A DNA stretch of 64,000 nucleotides, taken from NCBI GenBank assembly GCA_949128115.1, contig OX421967.1, positions 8,112,070 through 8,176,069 on the forward strand. The letters run 5' to 3'. Below the pieces are notes generated by a model. That model was not told the DNA's origin and did not search any database. It was given only the letters and a program-made list of their open reading frames with translations. Below are positions 20,996-33,178 of the stretch, piece by piece. Numbering within the stretch: the first letter of the stretch is position 1; every line of letters begins with the position of its first letter. A program made the translations under genes and the position numbers. This DNA comes from Anaspis maculata (lineage: Eukaryota > Arthropoda > Insecta > Coleoptera > Scraptiidae).

Positions 20996-22119
20996 AATAA
21001 ATGATCACAATCGGTTACCTGTCAATTGGGTGTATCATTGACATTCGATAATTTTTTGGTCACTATTCACCCTGTAGAGCAGGGAGACCATTGTATATTC
21101 CTCTCTCGATTCCTCCGTTAATTTGTCTACAAGGTGAGTCAGAAAAGACACTTAAAGGATCCCGCACGATTCTTGTGGAAAATGGGTCTCGGTCAAATTC
21201 CCTAATTTTTTTATATGTTGTAGCCCAATTTGACACAAGCCAAAATCAATCGTCTGTTACTTGAAAAATCGGTTGTTTCACCCCAAAACTTCCCCGACGA
21301 GTAGCAAAGAACGGATGGAAATTTTATTATGAGGCGTCCCTTCGGATGGGAAGTTAGAATTTGGGAGAAAGATTGAAGAATTTGGATATTTTCTCTAATA
21401 AGGGCTCTAATTTGAGTCCAGTCTTTATAAGCCAGGCCCGGTTACTCATTTTGAAGTGGAAAACTCTCGGAAACTTAGAGAATTTTGAGAGAAATTGCCT
21501 GAAAATGTTCAAGAATCACTCACCCTTTGTTTGAAAGAAGCTGGCATAAATATGTTCACAAGCTGAAAATCTGTTGTGGGGCGACACAAAACTTTCCCGG
21601 CGGTATCCAGAGACGTCAGTAATGATTTTGATCGAAGTGTTCCTTCGGGAGGGGGCGATTCGATTTGGAAATTGATGAAAAAATTCTATTTAGTCGAGCG
21701 TTTAGCGAGCATCCTGGATCCATTGTTGAGCGGACAGAAAAAATGACAGGTTAGGTCAGTTTTCCAAGGTGATGAAATGATCCAAAAGGTAGAACTAGGT
21801 AGCTAACTGTTGTGATATCTTAAAAATGCAATGCTGGTTCCTTATTGAAATTTTTGTTCCTACTTCAGATATGATGATGAAATTACAAAAACTTGATTGA
21901 AAACTTTCACTGCATCTGTGTGTCAGATTTCAACTCTATATTTTCAATTTAGAGCTTGGGCAGACAAACCCAGACCCAATGTGCCACCTGAGGGCTTCCG
22001 ATCAAAATCATCCACCCAAAGTCTGATCAGAACATTCCAGGCTGAAGTTAGGCCTCCGTACCTGATTTCGATTTGATCGGATCAATAATTCGGTAATTAT
22101 CGTGACAGAACCGCTTAAT
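20996..22119. other. Repeat-like non-coding DNA
   Basis: No gene. There is a CACCCTGTA motif at about 21066. The style (gaaaattcccggg; aaaatgttcaagaa) matches the dispersed family described at 22120-24420, so this is probably an older copy of it. Confidence 0.35.
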
Positions 22120-23049
22120 TTGTACGATCGCATGAGTGGTTTTATATTTTCAGGAGGAAAATTCCCGGGAAATTGGAGAAAAATTATTGGAAAATGTTCA
22201 AGAACCAGTTATCAATTCTCTAAAAAAAACAATTCCAAGAAATCTGTTCACGGAATAAAAAGTTGGAAAATTTGCAGTTTTTCCGGAGAGGAAAACTCGG
22301 CAACTGTTTATCCGATTTCGAAAATTTTTCCTCCAAAAATTAGCTCAATCTTTTCTCTAACTTTTGTTTACAGCATGTCTGCACCTAAAATTATTATTTC
22401 GTGGGGCCTACCGCATGTAGAAGTTTGCATTGCGTTTTTCTCAAATTCACGGAATGTGCAAATTTCATTTTGAAAAAATTACAGTCGGAAAACCGAAACC
22501 GTGTCACCTCTGAAAATAGACCTGCACGACGCTCAATACAATCTACTTTCGATATCAGTTGAAATTTCCAAAAAAAAGTCGATCCCCGAGCAGGAATAAA
22601 TTTTTGAGTGGAGTCCTGCTACAAAAGCGAGTCGTGCTGGTCGAAACACCGGCGAGAGCCCCTCCTGAGTGGCAACGGCCAGGAGAAATTTCAAAAATTC
22701 ACTACGCTCAACTGGAGAATGGTGGAAAACTGCAACTGCGGCCTCAATTTGACTCTTTTGTTGTGTTGCTTCCTGCCAAATCTGGTTTCAATCCATCGGA
22801 TAGATTTTGGATAATTAGTTGGTAAAGTTTTGAACTTTAACATTTTTTATCATTTGACAGATGACAGATAGGGCAATGTTTCTAACTGTTCTGAATACAG
22901 TTTTTCAAGGGATTTCAAATGACATATTGCAAGTTGAGTTCCGTGAGATATAGCTTCTGACATTTGATGATAGTGACAGTTGGGTTTGACAGATGACAGC
23001 CAAAAATCCAGTCAACGTTACGGCAGTTATCGTGGAAGATCACAGACAG

Positions 23050-23082
<33 letters not shown>

Positions 23083-24420
23083 CGTCTTAATCGTCTTGGG
23101 GGACCTCAAAACGGATATATCCGGTGAAATCTCATAACTTTTTTTCTGCACGATTACAATACTCTCCCTCCGTGTTCGTGGGGGGCCGGGAAAGTAAAAG
23201 TTATAGAAATTTGCAGTTTTTCACAAGAAACCAAAATTATGTAGAAAGAAAAGCGTGTGAGGCAGTCAGACGCATTGGATGGTACATGGATGGAGGTGAA
23301 CGATCTCTAACTGGCATCACAGAAAGAATGAAAATAATTTGCAGGAAATTGGAAATTTTGAAAATTCGAATTTTCTGGAAAAACCTTAAATCTTTTCTCA
23401 AATCATCTCATTGTTCAGATCATCAATTACGGCTTCACTTTAAGCTCCATCATTCAAATCCGGTTTCGATAACCCAGGCCTGTTTTACATTTTCAACAGG
23501 GAAATCCCCGGAAAATCAAGAAGAAAATTATTGGGAAAATGTTCAAGAGCCAGTAACCCCTTGTTTGAAAAAAAAAAGGTGGAAATCTGTTCACGGGATA
23601 AAAAGTTGGAAAATTTGCGGTTTTTCTAGAGATGAAAACTCGGAAACCGTGAGTCCGATTTCGAAAATTTTCTTCCAAAAAATTAATTGAATCTTTTCTC
23701 CAACTTCCATTTACAGCATGTCTGCACCTAAAATGGATATTTCGTGGGACTCACCGCATGTCAAAGTTGACATTGTAGTTTTTTCAAATTTCATTTTGAA
23801 AAAATTACCGTCAGAAAACCGGAACCGTGCCAATTTTGAAAATAGGTCTACACGACGCCCAATCCAATATACTTTCGATATCAGTTCCACTTTTTCAAAA
23901 AAAGTTGATCGCCGAGCAGAAATGAATTTTTGAGTTAAGTCCTGCATCAAAGGCGAGTCGTTCTGGTCAAAATTCGGGCGAGAGGTCCTCTCGGGTGGCA
24001 ACGGCTTGGAAAAATTTTGAAAATTCATACCGCTCGACTGGAAAATGTTGGAAGATTGCAACTCCAGGGAAAGTCAAGTCCCATGATGTATAAAATCTGT
24101 CACTCTTTGATAGTGGCATTTCCGTTCAACAGATGACAGCCAAAAACTGATGAGCTGATTCCAGGAACCAACAATGTCCGCATGCCGAATTTCAAGTCGA
24201 TCGGATCAACGCTGCGGCTGTAATCGTAGAAGATTACAGACAGATACACAGACACACACACACAGACGGACACACAGACAGACATCACTCGAAAAATGTT
24301 CTTAATCGTCTTGGGGACCTCAAAATGGATATACCCGTTTTCATCTCGAAATGTTTTTTTAGCGCGTTCACAATACTTCCTCTCCTCGTTAGGTGGTGGG
24401 TCGGGGAAGTAAAAATGAAC
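22120..24420 (+). repeat. Dispersed repeat family, at least two adjacent diverged copies with a (CA)n tract
   Basis: Blocks at 22150-22480 and 23500-23790 align along their length, sharing gttcacggaataaaaagttgg, ccgatttcgaaaatttt and acagcatgtctgcacctaaaa. A second block shared by 22850-23160, 24060-24420 and 26120-26290 holds gatgacagccaaaaa. The first two of these also carry a CA-rich tract (perfect CA run at 23052-23076), cttaatcgtcttggggacctcaaaa and cacaatacttcctc. No open frame shows transposase or polymerase motifs. The arrangement suggests a non-autonomous element with a microsatellite near its 3' end, inserted repeatedly. Confidence 0.6.
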
Positions 24421-25570
24421 AGTGCAACATCGAGGGCAACGTGGGCCTGGTACAACGCAAGAAGGTACAAAAAAGCTCATTAGAGCTTCGAAGTTACAGA
24501 AAAATAAGGGGGCCATCGGGGCTCCAAACGATACATTGGGGCGCAAGGGGGCCCGATTAAACTCCGTAAGCTACGAAATAATGCTAGGGTGCTCAACAAG
24601 GCTTCAATAGACGTTGAAGAAACAAGGGGGCCCTTGGAGGGCCACTAAGGCCTCTAACAACGCGAGGAGGGACAAGAGGGCTTGTTGGAATTCTGTGAGC
24701 TACGAAAAAAAGGGGCTCATGAAGACACAAGGGGGCCGATAGAGCTCTGTGAGCCACGGAAAAATGCTATGGGACTTGGCAAAGCTTCAAAGGATGTTGC
24801 AGAGACAAGAGGGCACTTGAAGGGACACTAGAGCAACAAGAGGGCTCACTAGAGTTCTAAAAGTTACGGAAAACATAAGGAGCTCATCAGGGCTCCAAAC
24901 GATACAAAAGGGCAAAGGGGGTCCGATGGAGCTCCGTAAGTCATGGAGAAATGCTAGGGAGCTCAGCAGGATTTCAAATGATAGTGGCGATACGGGGGGC
25001 CGTTCTGTTCAACAAAAGTAGGCAAAAGGGGCTTACTGGTACTCTGAAAGCTATGAAAAAACATGACGGGGCTAATAACAGCTGCACTTACAGACAAAAG
25101 GTATGCCAACAAGGGTCGAAATATTACTCATGCTACTCATGGTGTCTTCATAGACACAGCAGACTTACTAATGCTCCGACTAATAGGGCTCCGGATGACA
25201 TGGCGGGACAAGGGTGCTCTCTGATCAGAAAGTAACGTGAAATATAAGAGGACTCAGCAGGGCCTAAAATTGCAAAGTAGATACAGTAAGGGGGGCCATG
25301 AGACTCTGGATAACACAAGATATAAAAAAAGGGCTCAATAGACCTCTGAAAGCCAAGAAACACGTGAGAGGGCTCATTAGGGGTTCCAAATTACACGAGG
25401 GAGCCCGATAGGAGGCTGAATATTACATAGAAGCACAAAGGGTTCACGCGGGGGCTCACTAGTGCTTCGAAAGCCTCGAAAATATCAAAAGGGGCCCAAC
25501 AGATCATCAATCGATATTGAAGACACAAGGGGGCCTACTGGAGCTCTGTATAACAAAATAGGCTCATTGG
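24421..25570 (-). repeat. Inverted copy of the GAGCCCCCTTGT repeat field
   Basis: Read on the minus strand, 25235-24424 follows 16525-17340 block by block, including the AGGGTGCTTAC-type start and the GGCCCCCCGTAT segment. Positions 25236-25570 hold further units of the same repeat that have no counterpart upstream of 16525. The two large copies are in opposite orientations about 7 kb apart. Confidence 0.7.
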
Positions 25571-26689
25571 TACGTGAATGAATAAATTAAATGAATATCT
25601 CACTGTAATAATTATCTGTTTCTTAAACAGTTCTGGTCTAATACTAGTACCTACATCTCAAAATGTCCTATCTCTTCTACTGAGAAATAGATCGAATTTG
25701 ATCTTGCCTCCTGTTATAATACGAAGACATTTCAACATGTTCCAACTTTACAACAAATCTGATTTGAAAATTTCAAGTTGTCCTTGTTTTTCATGTTATC
25801 CCAGTATTTTACTGTGAAAGATATTTAATTTTTCTCTAAGTTGTCCCACTATTTGACCTGAAATGTTCCGTGAATTGTTTGAAATTACTTAATAATTTTA
25901 ACTTATCTCCAATGTACATTGCCATGATTTCGTTATCCACAGCTCAGTTTGTGTTGGGTAAAACTGAACAGTTTTTGTCAAAACAACGAATAGATGCAGA
26001 GACAGGCGTATATCGGTCATAGCTATGGCCAAGGCCGCTAAAAGTAGAAGAAATCGTAGAAATCGGTTCACAGGATAAAAAGTTTGATGAAAAATCTTGA
26101 ATAATTGAATGACAAAGTTATGAACTTTGATATTTTTCAATATTTGACAGAGGACAGTGCTAGCGAGACACTATCTACTGTTCTGAATACAGTTTTTCAA
26201 GGACTTCCAAATGAATTTCCAGTTTCTGATAGTGACACTTCTATTTGTCAGATGACAGCCAAAAACTAATGGGCTTATTCTAGGTCATACAATAGGTACT
26301 TGAAGATAACTATGGAAAATATGTTGAACCAGGCTATGCTTACTGTGAAATACTCGGACAACTTGAGAAAAAGTGGGATAAATTTAAAATCACTCCACGA
26401 ATTCCTAACGAATAGTAGGATAACTTACATAAAAAAACGGGCAACTTCCAACAGAACTATTATTTCCAGCGATATACGAGGATATGTTCACTTTTTTATT
26501 TTTTTCTCATTGAGTTAACGTTATTTTATAATGAATTTTTCATAGGTCTATCAGAGGCGATATAATACAACTGGAAATTCAAAAAATCTTTGAAATTTTG
26601 AGAAGAAGAGTGTTTTTTGTTCTTCTGAAATGTTCAAGTTGCGATTACTCGAAACTGTGTTTTTCAAGTTGTCTTACTATCAATCTAGT
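25571..26689. other. AT-rich non-coding spacer
   Basis: No gene. Positions 26120-26290 contain a fragment of the dispersed repeat that carries gatgacagccaaaaa. The rest is AT-rich without visible structure. Confidence 0.4.
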
Positions 26690-27250
26690 ACAGCGATGTA
26701 AGGGGCCGTAGGATGCAAGTGCTCCTAAGGCCAAGAAAAAATTCAAGAAAGCTCAGCAGGGCTTTGAACAGAAAAAATATGAGGGAACTCATCGGGATAG
26801 AGCTCCGACTATGACATGAAGACATAGAGGTGCTTACTGCTACGAAAGTCACCGAGGAATGCGAGGGGCTCACCAGGGCTTCAAACTGCACTGAAGACAC
26901 AAGAAAGCCCATTGAAGCACTAGATGGCACAAGAAAGCAACAGGGGGCTTGCTGAGATTCTGGTTGTCATGAGAAAACCTAGAAGGGACTAATTATGGCT
27001 CCACACCACACTTGCGAACACAAAGGGCTAGATAGGGCTCCGTATATCACATGAAGGCAAATGGGGCTTAATAGAATTCCGGAAAGTCGATGCACTACTA
27101 GAAATGCGCGGAGTAATGCAAGGGGACTCGCTAGAGGTTCAAATGAGACATTGAAAAGGACAAGGGTGCCCTAAAGGTTTTTAAATGATCCAGTCAGGTA
27201 GAAGGGGGCTCACTAGAACTCCAAAAGCGAAAGAAAACACAAAACGGGTA
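26690..27250 (-). repeat. Further antisense units of the GAGCCCCCTTGT repeat
   Basis: Units such as gacacaagaaagcccattg and aacagggggcttgctgag have the same composition and spacing as the field at 16525-18360, more diverged. A GCGACGGATTGTCC 16-mer relative follows at about 27287. Confidence 0.6.
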
Positions 27251-28349
27251 AGTAAAGCTAAGGCTGAAGGCAAGACAAAATTTCGCGACGGATTGTCCGG
27301 TCACAGTTTTCAAGACAAAAAAAAAATGAAAATACTGCGTCAGTGTCAAATTCTAACCAGACAATCCAATTAAAACGGCAATCCAGCAGTGCAAACATCA
27401 CCCTGACAAATTTGATTTACAATATCTCAACATTTTCAATCTATCAACTTATCAGATTGTCCAGCTTGAAGAAAAAATATCATTCCCGACTGTGGTTTTT
27501 TTTCAAGCTTGGCATGGATCATATTGTGAGCTTGTAAGTGCGGAGCGAGGTGGGAAGTCATCCAGTCCGGTGAAATAGCAGTCAAGAAACATAATTATGT
27601 CAAGTATTATTCTATTGGAAGACTCATGAAATGTGATTTTTTCATGCGGCGCCATCTGTTTGAGGCATTCCGCAATGCCGTCATAGGCAGGCAGGGATTT
27701 GTATAATCATAAAAATAATGATAACACGGCCAACTCTGGAGCTGTCATTTCTCGAATCTGGTAACGTATGCCAAACGTTAACCCTGTGGCGTAACATTGA
27801 GTGGTTAGTTACCCTAAGATAATATAGAAACCTATGATACTGGTGACTCAATTGATAGAAAACTGCAATATTTCGCATATAAGCATTTCTGCCAACACTT
27901 GAACACTATGGCTTTTATTTGCCTTAATTACAAACTTTATCTGGCGCGTTCAATTTACCCCTCTCCTGCCCCGACCAAGCTCCCGCAGATATCCGTGTGG
28001 TGTGTCTAGTAGCGCAAAGAGGGTGGCAGAATACTGCTCCAGTGTATTGCGGGGAGGGGGCGAGGTGTAGGCGTTAGCACTAGAATATACCAGTAGTGGT
28101 AGTAAACACAACAATTTAGCATCCAAGAGGAGGAACTTGTAAAGTGTATGTGTTCAACACACATAGACGTATAAATCCAGAGTTAATAGAATCGAAATAA
28201 CGTCTCTAAACTGTTCCCAAACTTGCGGATATTGTTGAAATTTGGTTCGTGGCCAATTGTTTGTAAGTACTACACGCGTCTGAACTTGAATCACTATTCA
28301 TTCGATTAATTAAATTATTCCGCAAACTGCTGTGTGCTATACTTCGGTA
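27251..28349. other. Unassigned spacer
   Basis: No protein motif and no definable repeat, apart from the single 16-mer relative at about 27287. Confidence 0.35.
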
Positions 28350-28900
28350 TTAATGCAATTTGCATAGTCTTGTACGTCTACCCACCACCACAGCCCGGCT
28401 TATTATAAGAAATGCTGAAAAATGTTTCTCCGGGAGTTTTTCCGCCTGTCGTTATCGTTCCGACGTTGACTGATTCTGGAAATACCGAATTAATACAACG
28501 TCCCCTTCGGTGTACACGGGACGCCCTCATAAGCGTCTTAATAGTAAAAAATCACCCATCATTATAAAAACGGGCTTTGATACACCGAGCTCCGCGGCGC
28601 TTTTAGAGCTTTTTCAGCCCCCTGCCGCCTGGCCCCCCTGGCAAAGGGGAGATACCACCGCAACAATTTGAAACTATATCTATTACCCCGCGGTTGCTGG
28701 TATGGGGCTTATTATTTGGCTAATATAAATGGCCGCTCATTTATATTCCATTTTAATATCGCTACACGCCATTTAATTTTATTCCGGGCTCACCGCTTCC
28801 CCGGCTCGATGCTCGTTTCGCTTCTTATATTCCACAGTTTTTGTACAATGCCCTTACGAACGTCGTTTGTGGGTCATCTTGAAAGTAGGTGAGTGATTTC
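28350..28900. other. Host-like non-coding island
   Basis: A non-repetitive stretch with balanced composition and motifs such as ATTTAATTTTATTCC, GAATTAATAC and GGCTAATATAAATGG. No transposon similarity and no credible exon. It is similar in style to the islands at 12500, 19930, 40980 and 54740. Confidence 0.4.
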
Positions 28901-29759
28901 GTCTGAATATCTTATCCTAATTCAGCAACGGAGATCCATTTCCAAAAAAAAACGCAAGAGCTAAGGACATGATTATTAGCGCCAGGCAGAATAGTAGATA
29001 CAGGCGGCTCTGAAGCTTGATTTCTCAACAAGAGCTTTGGACAATCTTTTGATTTTCCAAAGCTGTTTGCTTTTTTTCCTAATATTTTTGTATCGATACT
29101 GATACTGCTCCAGTATAGAACGTTATCGATCAAGTTTTAAATTTGACTCTTCCCTATAAAAGTATACGGGAAGCTCATGGTCGGTTATATCAAGAATTTT
29201 CTTTCCAAATACATAATGGTCCGGACGTTAGTGGGAAATACCTTGCACTTTTATACCAAGCATTGCAACTTTGCATGTCTGTTACTGAGACCACCCTGGA
29301 CCAAATCTGAATCTGGGGACATCGGCGCAAATCGTGCAGACACTTTATACAGGGTGATGTAGAAAATAATTGTTGAAAAATCGTAAATCTTGAACCATGA
29401 CTGATGGATGTATGTGAATCAGAAAATCGATGACGGATTTCATGCTCATAGAGGTGGTGCAAACAGTTTTGAAATATCTTGAGGCGTTTTCGGAATACGC
29501 TGGAAGAAGTAAAACTTCTTCATTTTTCTTTTTTTTTTTTCAATAAATCAGTTGTTTTTGGATATATCAAGCTGCAAGTTGATATTCCAACAAAGAATAA
29601 TGTTTTCAATGAAATGCGATGTGGGGACATCGACAAAGCTTGTTATATTCAAAACTAAGATCTTCAACTTTTTTTCCATCGAGAGCGCCATCTTTAAATG
29701 GGGTCTTATACGATTTTTTTTCCATTGCTTCAAAATGTTCTACAAGGTGAGTTTGCTAC

Positions 29760-30520
29760 ATGAATGATAATAGTTCGTCTCAAAAGCCTCTACCTTTTTT
29801 TTTAAATGTTGAAAATCGAGGCAGGAATAACCCCGATAAATTTCAACGTCTGATGACGTGGGCGGACGAGTTGAGTTTGCGCAATGGGATGGTCTTAGCT
29901 GGAACCTTGTTGCCAAATTGTGTGACAGGCAGTCAAGATTTGCATGAATATTTTGATATTCCTTAGAAAAAAATCACTTCGACAAAACAACACGTTAGGT
30001 TGTATGTTTTTGGATACAATGGAATACATTTTTGAGGCATGAACAATCTATTTTGGTGTTTGCAATGGGAGTCCATTATAAATCTGGCAGCTTTGCAACA
30101 AGGAAACGTCATTTGAACGACGCTGTTGCCACCTTGTCAAGTGTCTTTTTTGACAGAGTGGTGATTGAATCAAAATTATTTGTTCAGTTCATTCTGCAAA
30201 TAAACAATAATGTCATCGACAACATGCATTTTCAAGGGATATCCCAACACCTCTTCAAGTGCCCCACAAAAAATTGTCATCAGTGTACCCAAGTCTCAAC
30301 CCCTGAGAAACAAGTGCCATACAGCTACCGGCGACAAAAGCCCAGCCCTACGGGGCGGCGGATATTTTTGCTGTGAAAATCATTCCAATGTGGGTAGAGT
30401 CGTTGATCTTTGTGACCCCTTACCTGCAACAGTTTGTTTTTTCACAGCTGGAATCCGATGCCCCAAACTAGAAGTAGTGGTATGTATAAGGTTGTGGGCT
30501 CGGTTGTGGGCTTGAAAACC
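29760..30520. other. Unassigned sequence flanking the insertion at 30536
   Basis: Short open frames at 30032-30376 and 30210-30515 overlap in different frames and show no family motif. The stretch is less AT-rich than its surroundings. Together with 31256-31543 it forms the pre-insertion sequence, which could be part of an unrecognised transposon or a retrocopy. Confidence 0.3.
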
Positions 30521-30535
30521 ATTCAAGGAAAATAT

Positions 30536-31240
30536 AAAATAAATAAATAAATAAATAATATTTATTGATCTCGTTTTGGACATCACAACAAATGTATAGG
30601 GACAAGTCATATGAACAATATAATTGCAGATGTGGGTAAGTGGATGGCATCCAAGCAAAATGTAAAAATTCAAAACCAAACAGCAGACAAACACAGTGCA
30701 ACACAGTCCCAGAAACGCGATTTCTGGGAGTCACCATAGATGAAGAATGCAAGTGGGATTTGCATATAAGTAGTCTCTGTAAAAGAGTAGCAACGACGTG
30801 CTATGCATTTAAAAGATTGAGAGCTTTTGTTGATGTTCATGTGCTGAAGTTGTATTATTATGCATATTTTCACTCTATTGTTTCATACGGTACTGTGGTG
30901 TGGGGTGCATCCGTCGGAATACCAAGGATTCTCAGGATGCAGAAGAGGGCATTACGAGCAATTTTAAAAATGAGTCTGCGACAGAGCTGCAGGGGGATTT
31001 TTGAGAGCATGCAAATCATGACTATTTCTGGTATATTTGCGTATCAGGTATTGTGCTACATTAAGAAACATGGTGAAGACTTCAATCTTTTGAGCAGGCA
31101 TCACATCTATGAGACGCGAAGTGTTTCGACATTGGAGGTCCCTGGGCATAGGTTGACGCATTATGAAAGGAGCCCTTTGTACGTTGGTATCAAGTTGTAC
31201 AACAAACTGCCGGAGTCAATCAGACGTCTCAATTGCGTGA
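30536..31240. mobile_element. CR1-like non-LTR insertion with an inverted 5' part (twin-priming structure)
   Basis: A perfect 15-bp duplication, ATTCAAGGAAAATAT, flanks the insertion at 30521-30535 and 31241-31255. The left part (30536 to about 30690) looks like a minus-strand 3' end: read on the minus strand it ends with AATAAA and a (TTTA)n tail. The right part (about 30700-31240) encodes RT C-terminal sequence on the plus strand. Opposite orientations inside a single target-site duplication are the signature of twin priming, in which the 5' part of an insertion is inverted. Alternatively, two independent pieces were joined by chance. Confidence 0.6.
30698..31240 (+). pseudogene. RT thumb / C-terminal fragment of a CR1-like element
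   Basis: The frame carries FLGVTIDEECKWDLHI (about 30720), CYAFKRLR, LKLYYYAYFHSIVSYG (about 30845), WGAS, LRMQKRALRAIL (about 30930) and HRLTHYERSPLYVGIKLYNKL (about 31145-31215). These are typical of the region after the RT palm in CR1/L2-like elements, including the RSPLY...LYNKLP ending. The catalytic YxDD lies upstream of the truncation, so the fragment is inactive. The reading frame is open throughout, suggesting a fairly recent insertion. It stops being retrotransposon sequence at the 15-bp duplication. Confidence 0.75.
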
Positions 31241-31543
31241 ATTCAAGGAAAATATGTAGTACCCCCCTTCAGAAATTGAGCTGAAAAAGAAGCCTCAGCT
31301 AACTCCTTTTACAAAGAAAAAGAAATATGAGCTCACTACCTCACTGGCAGCAGATTGTGGAGGTATGCGAAGAAAATGATTCCAAGCAACACTTCGAAAT
31401 GGATGTGGCAGGAAGTGAAATTATATGCCACCATCTAGGTGGGTGTTGGCAAGGATTTACAGCAGCTATCGTCACCATCAGCAACATAGCAAATCGACAG
31501 GCCGTGGAACTTAATGGTTCTTCCAACTAAGTAGAACAACTCA

Positions 31544-32660
31544 CCCAGGCAACACACGTTAGTTTAATAAACGTTTATTCAATGTATAATCGGTATATTT
31601 TTGGTTTAAGTCTGGTAAAGGTATATCGCATAAACGTTTATATTGAACGAATTTATAACTAAACGTTTGAAAATCGTTTCATAAACGTATGCAAAAACCT
31701 GTTTTTGTAAATGTAATTTATTATCTATTGAATTTAAACGAATAATATCATAGTTTATTCAACGATTTTAACAAATTAAACGTGAACCATTCTTGTCCAT
31801 GATTTAAATAGGTATATTTCACGAACTGCAAAAATGTTTTTTTCAGGTAGAATAAAAATGTATATTCCACATTTAAAATAAATGTTCGAAATATTTTCTT
31901 GAAAAATAATTTAATTTATATGGATTTTAAACTAGTGACATCCCAGCCATCCGGGCCGGTTTAGCAAAGCCGCTCGCTCGGTTTTTCCTCCTGCATCAGC
32001 CTCCGCATCCAATACGCGCGGGTTAGTTCCGCGAGCCACCGAGCGGCCGCGGTAGTATCCCTCTCACTAGCGCGGAGTACGCCGCTTTAGTATAGGCGAT
32101 TTGACGGCCACCGCCAACAGTAACAGATACCAAGCCTGTTCATACGTACTATACGTGCAAAGTGCAGTCATTGTACATAACACGTCTATACGACATTTGC
32201 AACCTATTAGACGTCGCATCAGTGGCGCAGAGCCCGAGTTCCCCCGGCAACTCATAGAGCTCTCAAATGGTAGCGTAGAAGCAAGGGACAAATGCTCCGC
32301 TGCACCCATTCAAACTGTCTCTCTCAAGGCAAAGGGGTCCTAAACATCTACTTCTAATCATTCGTGGATACCTTCTGCATGGTGTCTTGGTGGTATCCTT
32401 TACCTCCCCTAATTAATTACACAAATAATTTTGGTATAAGTTGGCAACGTTCTGACATTGAATAAAGGTTGAATTTATACGTCCATTGTTGGTAGTTTAC
32501 ATAGATGATAAAAACGTATAAACTACACTGATCAATTGGCCAATATATTTGTTTTAGTCGCGGACATTCTGACATTGATTTTACGTTCACCATCTACCGT
32601 ATATATCTTCAGTTTCCGACAAAAAAAAAACGTTTATTAAACGAAAGTGTGTTGCCTGGG
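31544..32660. mobile_element. DNA element with CCCAGGCAACACAC inverted termini, 1117 bp
   Basis: The left end CCCAGGCAACACACGTTAG and the right end (as reverse complement) CCCAGGCAACACACTTTCG match over the first 14 bases, and GTTTAATAAACG follows in both. The outer part is AT-rich with repeated AAACGTTT-like words. The centre (about 31935-32345) is GC-richer and not repetitive, so it could be captured sequence. No transposase is seen. A target-site duplication is not clear, so the superfamily stays open. Confidence 0.6.
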
Positions 32661-33178
32661 CACCGCTTCGCTTCCAAAACAAGAAAAACACCATTCGGCT
32701 GATGATAATGAAATTCAGTGACTGGCTTCACAAAATTATGTGGATTATAATATCGCAAACATCTTATCGATCCAAAGTTCCTTTTGGTCATGACTGTCAC
32801 GTAAGTGGAGAGAAATCAAGAAAGACGAACTTGATAACGTTTCTTTGGCGAAGAGGTCATTGGCGCAATTCAGGACCTGGTTTTCCACTATAAAACGATC
32901 GTGTGTATCCAACAAAGTCGTTACCTGTTGTTTTATCAACAATTCCACGACGGGCAATTTGAAGATGGCGCTCACGATGGTAAAAAAGTTGAAGATTTCA
33001 GTATTCAATCTAGGAGGCTTTATCGATGTCCCCACATCGCGTTTTATTAAAAACATGATTGTTCGGCGGAATATCTAGTTGCAGCTTGATATTTCCAAAA
33101 ACAACTAGTGCACATGAAATAGTAAAAAAATCATCTTTTGCTTGAAGAAAGTAGTTCTCAAATGATTTTTTGCTATAT

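Noticed and set aside
30210..30515. 101-codon open frame upstream of the twin-primed insertion
   Set aside because: Overlaps another frame, ends in simple repeats and has no family motif.
32210..32260. Possible tRNA-derived SINE (agtggcgcagagcccgagttc)
   Set aside because: Slight likeness to A/B boxes only; the spacing and second box could not be matched to a tRNA fold.
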